The notes below the pieces were generated by a model that saw only the letters and a list, made by a program, of their open reading frames with translations, was not told the origin of the DNA and searched no databases. DNA of 33,017 bases from Pedosphaera sp. (GTDB taxonomy: Bacteria > Verrucomicrobiota > Verrucomicrobiia > Limisphaerales > UBA1100): the NCBI GenBank assembly GCA_009695465.1, contig SIAW01000023.1:1-33017 (forward strand), in the 5' to 3' direction. A program made the position numbers and the translations under genes. Positions 7,560 to 14,056 of this stretch are shown in pieces (the first letter of the stretch is position 1; every line of letters begins with the position of its first letter).

Positions 7560-8357
7560 TTACTTCGCCTTGGTGGCGTTGAGGTCGGGAGCTTTGGGCG
7601 CACCGGTAGCGTTCGCGTTAGTCGCATTCGCATTGGTGGCATTGCCACTCGGCACTTCCGGAGGCGTTGCTTTTGTCGCCGCAGGCACGGGGGCCATGCC
7701 GCTCTGGAAAGTCACATCCACCAATTCACCGGGCAGCAGCTCCAACCCGTCGGGCAAAGAAATCATCACGGGCAACCCCAGTTCGTTGCGGTCGTGCGTG
7801 GGGGGCAAAAGACTTCTGCGGATGGGCAAGAGCTCGCTGCCGACCTGCAGCACGCGGCCGTTCCCCTGCTTCTGCCCCAGCGACCGCGCGCGGACGAGCG
7901 CCACCTGATTGGTGGTGACTTTCACCGAGAGCGGCTGGCGCAGAAAACAGATGATGCGATCGCCACGCGGCGCGGCCACCGTGACCAGGTTTTGTCCGGC
8001 GACCACCGCTTCGCCGGGGTTCACCGTCACCAATCCTGCGCGTCCGGCGAGGGGCGATTTGAATTCGACAATCGTTTTCGGTTCGCCCGTCAACATGCGC
8101 CCGAGGATTTCGCCCGCCTGCACTGTCTGCAGATCGCGCACGTTGATCTCAAGGATGATGCCCGCGGCGGGCGCGGCGATACTCACCCGCACGGCATCCA
8201 CCTCGCCGGGCAGCGTGTCCGGTCCCATGCGGTTGCTCCACATGCGAACAACGAACAACAGAACGCCGAGGAACAGCAGCGGCGGAAGGATGCGCGCGGT
8301 CAATTCCTGAACGCGACGCGGCCAAGGGGTGGGAATGATTTCCATTGTTGAGGGCAT
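7560..8357 (-). CDS. HlyD-like membrane-anchored adaptor (biotinyl-lipoyl-like domain)
   Basis: A 265-residue protein with one N-terminal transmembrane helix (LPPLLFLGVLLFVVRMW, about residues 24-41). The extracytoplasmic part starts AVRVSIAAPAAGIILEINVRDLQTVQAGEIL, the half-motif of barrel-sandwich hybrid (HlyD/RND adaptor) domains, and SPLAGRAGLVTVNPGEAVVAGQNLVTVA provides the second half. There is hardly any coiled-coil hairpin between the halves, so this is a minimal adaptor. A beta-barrel segment follows, then a low-complexity tail of Asn-Ala-Thr repeats. No inner-membrane pump is adjacent; the divergent neighbour is the VTC/DUF4956/CotH operon, so a link to that system is possible. Starts at ATG 8357 (MPSTMEII); a TTG start 10 residues upstream and a second ATG 4 residues downstream are alternatives. 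Confidence 0.75.
   Translation of the reverse strand: MPSTMEIIPTPWPRRVQELTARILPPLLFLGVLLFVVRMWSNRMGPDTLPGEVDAVRVSIAAPAAGIILEINVRDLQTVQAGEILGRMLTGEPKTIVEFKSPLAGRAGLVTVNPGEAVVAGQNLVTVAAPRGDRIICFLRQPLSVKVTTNQVALVRARSLGQKQGNGRVLQVGSELLPIRRSLLPPTHDRNELGLPVMISLPDGLELLPGELVDVTFQSGMAPVPAATKATPPEVPSGNATNANATNANATGAPKAPDLNATKAK
7606..7646 (-). repeat. 15-bp tandem repeat encoding Asn-Ala-Thr-rich tail
   Basis: Two near-identical 15-base units (7606-7620 and 7621-7635, GTxGCxTTCGCxTTx on the plus strand) and a third partial unit (7636-7646) encode the NATNA repeats at the C-terminus of the adaptor. The units differ only at silent positions, as expected from slipped replication followed by drift. Confidence 0.75.
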
Positions 8358-8482
8358 CTGACAGCGGCGACTGTAAGTGTCATTCAACTGGGAACAAGAA
8401 ATAATTACTGCACAGCGCGGCGGCTGCTTTACTTTGTGGGCGCACGTGTCAGATTTCCGCCGCCGAAATTCAGTGCCAAGTG

Positions 8483-9292
8483 ATGAAGAGCCATTGGGAT
8501 CGATTGCAGACGCAGCGTTTCGAGATCAAGTATCTCGTAAATGCGACGACTGCGTGGCGCGTGCGCGACAGTCTGGCGACGCATCTGCTCTTGGACGAAT
8601 ACAGTCAGGCGCAGCCCCATCACGCCTATCCGGTGTACAGTCTGTATCTGGATTCGGACGCGCGGCAGCTTTACTGGGACACCATCAACGGCAACCGCAA
8701 CCGCTACAAGTTGCGCGTGCGCTACTACGACACCGCGCCGGAAGCGCCGCTGTTTCTGGAGATTAAAAGCCGGCTCAACGACGCCATCCTGAAAAAGCGC
8801 GCCATTGTTTCGCAGGCGGCGCTGGCGGACATTCTGGCCGGCCGCATGCCCGATGAATCGCTGGTGAAACACCAAAACGGAAACGGCTCATCCGGGCTGG
8901 AAGATTTTGTCATGCGCATCCGCCATCTCGTCGCGCGCCCGGCGGCATTGGTCACCTATCATCGCGAGGCGTGGTGCCACCCAGAAAATAATTCCCTGCG
9001 CATCACCATCGACAACGCCGTGAACTATCAGCCGATGGAAGACGTGAGCTGGCCGCCGATCACCGGGGATGCGGTGCCGGTCTTTGGCGAGTGGTCCGTG
9101 TTGGAAATCAAATTCACCAGCCGCTATCCCAACTGGGTGGGCGATCTCATCCGCGAGTTTGACCTCCGGCAATGTTCGGCGGCAAAGTACGCGGACGGCG
9201 CCACGCGCGCGGGCGGGTTGGCCCCAGCGGACGTGGCCATGCGGCGGCTGGACGCCGGCGCGTTGGCCTGCCGGAAATCTTTTTCACTATGA
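8483..9292 (+). CDS. VTC-domain polyphosphate polymerase-like protein
   Basis: A 269-residue, apparently cytoplasmic protein of the VTC domain, the triphosphate-tunnel fold that makes polyphosphate from ATP in yeast Vtc4. Charged strands lining such a tunnel are all present: RFEIKYLV (Glu14, Lys16), RNRYKLRVRYYD (Arg74, Lys76, Arg78, Arg80), LFLEIKSR (Glu93, Lys95, Arg97), KKRAIV (Lys104-Arg106), SLRITIDNAV (Arg173, Asp177) and VLEIKFTSRYPNWV (Glu208, Lys210). The conserved set suggests an active metal-dependent enzyme; polyphosphate as product is family-level inference. GTG at 8480 directly precedes the ATG at 8483; ATG is preferred. The stop overlaps the next start by 4 bases (ATGA at 9289-9292), implying translational coupling. 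Confidence 0.9.
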   Translation: MKSHWDRLQTQRFEIKYLVNATTAWRVRDSLATHLLLDEYSQAQPHHAYPVYSLYLDSDARQLYWDTINGNRNRYKLRVRYYDTAPEAPLFLEIKSRLNDAILKKRAIVSQAALADILAGRMPDESLVKHQNGNGSSGLEDFVMRIRHLVARPAALVTYHREAWCHPENNSLRITIDNAVNYQPMEDVSWPPITGDAVPVFGEWSVLEIKFTSRYPNWVGDLIREFDLRQCSAAKYADGATRAGGLAPADVAMRRLDAGALACRKSFSL

Positions 9293-9984
9293 ACGACTCA
9301 TTCTCATTCCTCCTGCGCGGCGACCAAAGCTTGGCGCCGGTGAACTTCGACGCACTCCTGCTGGGCATGCTGCTGGCGTTTCTGCTGAGCCAATCGCTTG
9401 CGTGGGTTTACATGGCCACGCACAGCGGCGTCTCCTACTCGCGCTCGTTCGTGCGATCGCTGGTGGTGACGCCGATGATCGTCACCGCCGTGATGGTGGT
9501 GCTGGCGCACAACCTCGTCACCGCCTTCGGGTTGCTGGCGGTGTTTGCCATCGTGCGTTTCCGCAACATCCTGCGCGACACGCTGGACACGGCGTACGTG
9601 CTGATGGGCATCGTCATCGGCATGGCGTGCGGCACGCAGCGTTTTTCCACGGCGGCCATCGCGAGCGTGGTCGTGGCCTTGGTGCTGCTCTATTTGTGGA
9701 TCAGCAATTTTGGCACGCGCCATCGTTACGATCTCATCCTGAATTTCCAGTGGCAGGGCGGCTTGGACAATGTGGGCTCGCTCAAATCCATGCTGGCGCG
9801 CCACGGCCGCCATGTGCAACTGGCCAACCAACGCGTGCAGGAAGGCTGGGGCGTGACGGACTTGTCGTTCCGCCTGCTGATGCGCGATCCGGATCGGCTG
9901 CAGGAGTTGGTGGCGGAATTGAGCGGGGTTGAGGGCGTGCAAAAAGTGCAGACGCTCTTTGCCGCGGACGAATCTGAATCATGA
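9289..9984 (+). CDS. DUF4956 membrane protein
   Basis: A 231-residue inner-membrane protein. Helices are visible at about residues 21-42 (FDALLLGMLLAFLLSQSLAW), 58-78 (VTPMIVTAVMVVLAHNLV), 80-88 (FGLLAVFAIV), 102-112 and 118-140 (AAIASVVVALVLLYLW). The family block FAIVRFRNILRDTLDTAYVL is intact, including the R-F-R-N stretch. The C-terminal 90 residues are soluble and resemble a small alpha-beta domain. DUF4956 has no assigned biochemical role, but it is often found beside VTC-domain genes, as here, so it may anchor or export the product of the polymerase. The start overlaps the VTC stop by 4 bases, and its own stop overlaps the CotH start by 4 bases (ATGA at 9981-9984). The longer frame from 9172 is discarded because it runs through the VTC gene. 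Confidence 0.88.
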   Translation: MNDSFSFLLRGDQSLAPVNFDALLLGMLLAFLLSQSLAWVYMATHSGVSYSRSFVRSLVVTPMIVTAVMVVLAHNLVTAFGLLAVFAIVRFRNILRDTLDTAYVLMGIVIGMACGTQRFSTAAIASVVVALVLLYLWISNFGTRHRYDLILNFQWQGGLDNVGSLKSMLARHGRHVQLANQRVQEGWGVTDLSFRLLMRDPDRLQELVAELSGVEGVQKVQTLFAADESES

Positions 9985-11615
9985 ACCTGCGCCGCTCCAT
10001 CCCACGGCTCGTGACTGCGGCGTTCGTTGGCGCGCTGGGGTGGATGCTGACCTCACCGCTGCTGGCAGGGCCAGCGCCAGTGGTGCCGTTGCCCGAACCC
10101 ACCGTGCCGCTTTTCCCGCGCGGCGCCGCACAGGCGGTGGCGGACACGAGCGACGCATTCTTTTTGAGCGCGCACATCCCGCGCATCAAAATCGAGATCA
10201 CGCAGAAGGAGTTGGACGAACTCAATAAAGATCCGCGCAAGTACGCCAAGGCCACCATCCGCGAGGATGACAAGGTGATTTACGAAGCGGTGGGCGTGCA
10301 TCTCAAAGGGGCGGCGGGCAGTTACCGCGGCATCAATGACCGGCCTGCGCTGACGCTCAACTTCGACAAGTTTCTCAAGAAGCAGACCTTTCACGGCATG
10401 GACAAAGTGCACCTGAACAACTCCGTGCAGGACGGCACGTACATGCACGAGATCATTTCGCGCGGGATGTTTCAGGACGCCGGCGTGCCCACAGGCCGCG
10501 CCTCGCACGCGTTGGTGAGCCTCAACGGTCGCGACCTCGGGCTGTACGTGGTGGTGGAGGGTTTTGACCGCAACTTCCTGCGGCGGCATTACGATAATCC
10601 CAACGGCAATCTCTACGACGGCGGGTTCTGCCAGGATTTGGATGTGCAAAAAAAAGCGCTCTCCGACAAGACCCCGGCGGGACAGGAGGATCTCAAGGCC
10701 GTCTGGGCTGCGATCAATCTGCCCGACCTCGTCGTGCGCCATGAGCGACTGCAGAAGGTGGTGGATGTGGATCGGTTCCTCACCTTCACGGCGATGGAGT
10801 TGATCACCTGCCACTGGGACGGCTACAACGGCAACCGCAACAACTACCGCCTGTACGTGGAGTCGCGCACGGGCAAGTTGCATTTCATGGCATCGGGCGT
10901 TGATCAGGTTTTTGGAGACCCCAACTACAATCTCTTTGGCGGCGTGGCGGGCACCCTGGGCAATGTGTTGATGGGATATCCGCAGAACAAGGAGCGTTAC
11001 CGCACGATGGTGGGGCAGGCTTACACCAACGCCTTCAAGATGGACGTGCTGGATGCGCGCGTGAATTTCTTGGCCGCCAAGCTGCGTCCCGTGGGTGATT
11101 TCAATGGCCACGCCGCCGGCTTAAAACAACGCATGCGCCAGCGCGCCGCCGTGGTGGCGACGCAACTGGGCATCCCGCCGCCCACCGCGTTGCCCTTCGC
11201 TGGCGACGGCATCGCCAAACTCGACGCCCAATGGGAAAGCAAAGTGGAGCAGGGCAATGCGGTGCTCAACAAGGTGACGACGGAGGGGCTGAACTTTCTC
11301 TACATCAAAGCTACCGGCCCTTCCACCGCGTCGTGGCGCAAGACGGTGCATCTGCCGCCGGGCAATTATGAATTTGAAGGCATGCTCAAGGTCGCCAACG
11401 TGGCGGCGGGCGGCGAGCCTTTCGTGGCGGCGGGACTGCGGCTCTCCGGTGGTGTGCGCGCGCAAAAATTGGACGGCACCTCGGATTGGAAAAAGTTGGC
11501 GTTCCCCTTCACCGTGCCCGCCCTGCAAGATGTCACCCTGGTGGCCGAGCTGCGTGCCAATCAAGGCGAGGTGTGGTTTGACCTCAGCACGCTGCTCATC
11601 CGCCGCAAGCCCTAG
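9981..11615 (+). CDS. CotH-family atypical kinase with C-terminal jelly-roll domain, exported
   Basis: A 544-residue protein with an N-terminal signal sequence (hydrophobic to about residue 29, LLAGPAP). The CotH kinase-like core spans about 60-400: IPRIKIEITQKELDEL, VHLKGAAGSYRG, KPALTL-type LTLNFDKFL, GMDKVHLNNSVQDGTYMHEII, AGVPTGRASHALVSLNGRDLGLYVVVEGFD and GNLYDGG. HWDGYNGNRNNYRLY (about 278-292) and GVDQVFGDPNYNL (about 305-317) match the metal/ATP-site blocks of CotH, a secreted-type protein kinase of spore coats. Residues from about 430 on form a CBM-like jelly roll (SWRKTVHLPPGNYEFEG, VWFDLSTLLI). It is coupled to the DUF4956 gene by a 4-base overlap. Substrate unknown; a role in phosphotransfer to an envelope protein or glycan is inference. 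Confidence 0.88.
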   Translation: MNLRRSIPRLVTAAFVGALGWMLTSPLLAGPAPVVPLPEPTVPLFPRGAAQAVADTSDAFFLSAHIPRIKIEITQKELDELNKDPRKYAKATIREDDKVIYEAVGVHLKGAAGSYRGINDRPALTLNFDKFLKKQTFHGMDKVHLNNSVQDGTYMHEIISRGMFQDAGVPTGRASHALVSLNGRDLGLYVVVEGFDRNFLRRHYDNPNGNLYDGGFCQDLDVQKKALSDKTPAGQEDLKAVWAAINLPDLVVRHERLQKVVDVDRFLTFTAMELITCHWDGYNGNRNNYRLYVESRTGKLHFMASGVDQVFGDPNYNLFGGVAGTLGNVLMGYPQNKERYRTMVGQAYTNAFKMDVLDARVNFLAAKLRPVGDFNGHAAGLKQRMRQRAAVVATQLGIPPPTALPFAGDGIAKLDAQWESKVEQGNAVLNKVTTEGLNFLYIKATGPSTASWRKTVHLPPGNYEFEGMLKVANVAAGGEPFVAAGLRLSGGVRAQKLDGTSDWKKLAFPFTVPALQDVTLVAELRANQGEVWFDLSTLLIRRKP

Positions 11616-11688
11616 CGGGGCGTTACAGATTTTTCTTTGCCGTCCCGTCTACTTGGGGAACCATCCCGCACATCAACCCACGCTTGCC

Positions 11689-13272
11689 ATGAAACGTCTG
11701 TTCACGTCCCTCTTGTTTCTCCTGTGCGCTGCGGCATCGGCGCAGGAAAAACGCCCGAACATCCTCTTCATCTTCGCCGATGATCACGCGTACCAAGCCA
11801 TCAGCGCGTATCAGCATCCGCTGAAGCTGATCCAGACGCCGCACATCGATCGGCTCGCGAAAGAGGGGATGCTCTTCACGCGCGCGATGGTGCCCAACTC
11901 CATCTGCGGCCCCAGCCGCGCCACGGTGTTGACGGGAAAATACAATCACCTCAACGGCTTCTACAACAACACCAACAGCCGCTTCGATCCCGCGCAGCAG
12001 ACGTTCGTCAAACTCCTGCGCGCCGCCGGTTATCAGACCGCGCTCGTGGGCAAGTGGCATCTCATCAGCGATCCGGTGGGCTTCGATCACTGGCACATCC
12101 TTCCCGGTCAAGGCATCTACTACAACCCGCCGATGATCAAGAACGGCGAGCGCATGAAGCACGAAGGATACGTCACCGACATCACCACCGATCTGGCGAT
12201 TGACTGGATCAAGCAGCGCGACAAAACCAAACCGTTCATGTTGATGGCGCAGCACAAAGCGCCGCATCGCGAGTGGGCGCCGGCGTTGCGTCATCTCGGC
12301 TGGGACAAGGACAAGCCGCATCCCGAACCGGAAACACTCTTCGATGATTACGCCAATCGCGGACTGGCCGTGCGCGATCAGGACATGACGCTGGAAAAAA
12401 CGTTTACCCCGACCGACGCCAAGCTCACTGCGCCCCCCAGCCTCAACGCCGAGCAGCGCAAAGTTTGGGACGCCTACTACGGCCCGCGCAACGAGAAGTT
12501 CCGCGCGGCCAATCTCACCGGCAAAGATCTCGTGCGCTGGCGCTATCAGCGCTACATGCACGATTACCTCGGCTGCATCAAATCGGTGGACGAAAGCGTC
12601 GGCCGCCTGCTCGATCATCTCAAGGCCGAGGGACTCGACAAAAACACGCTCGTCGTTTATGCCGCCGATCAGGGCTTCTACCTCGGCGAACACGGCTGGT
12701 TCGATAAGCGCTGGATCTTCGAGGAATCGCTGCGCACGCCGCTACTCATCCGCTGGCCCGGCGTTGCCCAACCCGCCGGTGTGAATCACGACATCGTTTC
12801 CAATCTGGATTTCGCAGAAACCTTTCTCGACGCCGCCGGTCTGCCCGTCCCTGCGGACATGCAGGGACGCAGCTTGCGCCCGCTGCTCGCCGGCCGCACG
12901 CCCGCCGACTGGCGCAAGAGTTTTTACTACCACTACTATGAGTATCCCACGCCGCACCGCGTGCGCCCGCACGAAGGCGTCGTCACCGCCCAGTACAAAC
13001 TCGTCCACTTCTACAAACCCGATGTGGATTACTGGGAACTTTACGACCGCCAGAAAGACCCGCAGGAGCTGCGCGATTTCTACAACGACCCTGCCTACGC
13101 AAAGATCGTGGCCGAGCTGAAACTGGAACTGGCGCGATTGAAGGCTGAACTCAAAGTCCCCACCGCTCCGCCGCGCGAGGCGTTCGGCAACCAACCCTTC
13201 GACACCGAGCCGCGCCCCAAGCAACCGCCCGCAAAAAAGAAGGGCGGCAAATCCAGCGGGACCAATCCGTGA
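11689..13272 (+). CDS. Secreted family-S1 sulfatase
   Basis: A 527-residue arylsulfatase-type enzyme that hydrolyses sulfate esters, probably on glycans. Signal peptide residues 1-19 (ending AAASAQ). Metal ligands are in the N-terminal RPNILFIFADDHAY block (Asp31, Asp32). The sulfatase signature SICGPSRATVLTGK gives the formylglycine cysteine Cys73 and Arg77, so maturation by an FGE-type enzyme is expected; none lies in the window. VGKWHL, GEHGWFDKRW and FEESLRTPLLIRWPG complete the family pattern, with HYYEYP and YELY-type blocks near the end. The C-terminus is Pro/Lys-rich. Start ATG 11689 is chosen for the signal peptide; the longer frame from 11368 runs through the CotH gene. The stop overlaps the epimerase start (GTGA). 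Close in style to N-acetylglucosamine-6- or choline-type sulfatases; substrate not decided. Confidence 0.95.
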   Translation: MKRLFTSLLFLLCAAASAQEKRPNILFIFADDHAYQAISAYQHPLKLIQTPHIDRLAKEGMLFTRAMVPNSICGPSRATVLTGKYNHLNGFYNNTNSRFDPAQQTFVKLLRAAGYQTALVGKWHLISDPVGFDHWHILPGQGIYYNPPMIKNGERMKHEGYVTDITTDLAIDWIKQRDKTKPFMLMAQHKAPHREWAPALRHLGWDKDKPHPEPETLFDDYANRGLAVRDQDMTLEKTFTPTDAKLTAPPSLNAEQRKVWDAYYGPRNEKFRAANLTGKDLVRWRYQRYMHDYLGCIKSVDESVGRLLDHLKAEGLDKNTLVVYAADQGFYLGEHGWFDKRWIFEESLRTPLLIRWPGVAQPAGVNHDIVSNLDFAETFLDAAGLPVPADMQGRSLRPLLAGRTPADWRKSFYYHYYEYPTPHRVRPHEGVVTAQYKLVHFYKPDVDYWELYDRQKDPQELRDFYNDPAYAKIVAELKLELARLKAELKVPTAPPREAFGNQPFDTEPRPKQPPAKKKGGKSSGTNP

Positions 13273-14051
13273 GCCAGCCGCCGGACTCTGTGAAAACGGT
13301 GTTGGTCACCGGCTCTGCCGGTCGCATCGGACAGGCCGTGGCGCAGGCGCTGATGCAGCGCGGCCATCGCGTCCATGGTTTTGATCTGCACCCGTCACCG
13401 CATGCCCACAGCGATTTCGTGGCGGACCTCAACGACACCCGCACATTGACCACGGCCATGACCGGCGTGGAATCGCTCGTGCATCTGGCCGCGACACCCG
13501 ATGACGTGGACGATCCAGCGCGCGATCTTTTCCCCGCCAACATCACCGGCCTTTATCACGTGCTGGAGACTGCGCGGCACGCGGGTGTCCAGCGACTGGT
13601 GCTGGCCAGCAGCGGTCAAGTGAACTGGCACCGCAACCATTCCGGCCCGTGGCCGATTGGCGCCGAGGATGCCGTCTCGCCGCGCTCGTGGTACGCCGCG
13701 ACAAAGATGTTCCTCGAATCCATCGGCAGCAGTTTTGCCGCGCAGCACGGCATGAGTGTCATCATCGCGCGGCTGGGCTGGTGCCCGCGCACGGCGGAGC
13801 AGGTCGCGGAGATTTCGCAGTCGCAGTTGTACCAAGATCTTTATCTCAGCCCCAACGACGCCGCACAGTTTTTTGTCTGCGCTGCGGAAGCACCGCTCTC
13901 CATCACCTGCGCCACGCTCTACGCCACCAGTCGGCCCGTCGCGCAGGCGCGATATGATCTGGCGCCAGCAAAAGCACTCATCGGTTTTGAACCCGCGCAG
14001 CAATGGCCTGAAGGCACGGAGATCGTGCTGGGGCAGCGTTTCGCGCGTTAG
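13269..14051 (+). CDS. NAD-dependent epimerase/dehydratase family protein
   Basis: A 260-residue extended-SDR protein. The dinucleotide-binding loop VTGSAGRIGQAV (residues 13-24, G-x-x-G-x-x-G), HLAATPDDV, the catalytic-type VLASSGQVN, and YAATK (Tyr and Lys of YxxxK) are all present. The family covers sugar-nucleotide epimerases and uronate dehydrogenases; the compact size and the HLAATPDDVDDP block resemble uronate-dehydrogenase-like members, but this is a weak hint. It starts at GTG 13269 inside the sulfatase stop (GTGA, 4-base overlap), so both are made from one mRNA and it likely acts on a sugar released by, or linked to, the sulfatase pathway. It converges on the spermidine-synthase-like gene with only 5 bases between stops. 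Confidence 0.88.
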   Translation: MSQPPDSVKTVLVTGSAGRIGQAVAQALMQRGHRVHGFDLHPSPHAHSDFVADLNDTRTLTTAMTGVESLVHLAATPDDVDDPARDLFPANITGLYHVLETARHAGVQRLVLASSGQVNWHRNHSGPWPIGAEDAVSPRSWYAATKMFLESIGSSFAAQHGMSVIIARLGWCPRTAEQVAEISQSQLYQDLYLSPNDAAQFFVCAAEAPLSITCATLYATSRPVAQARYDLAPAKALIGFEPAQQWPEGTEIVLGQRFAR

Positions 14052-14056
14052 CCAAA

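Noticed and set aside
7606-7646. Short tandem repeats considered as a CRISPR-like array or transposon end
   Set aside because: Units are 15 bp, contiguous, in frame and differ at silent codon positions, so they are a coding repeat (NATNA).
11600-11640. Possible terminator after the CotH gene
   Set aside because: Only a 4-bp stem (GCCC/GGGC) with the T-run several bases away; too weak to call.
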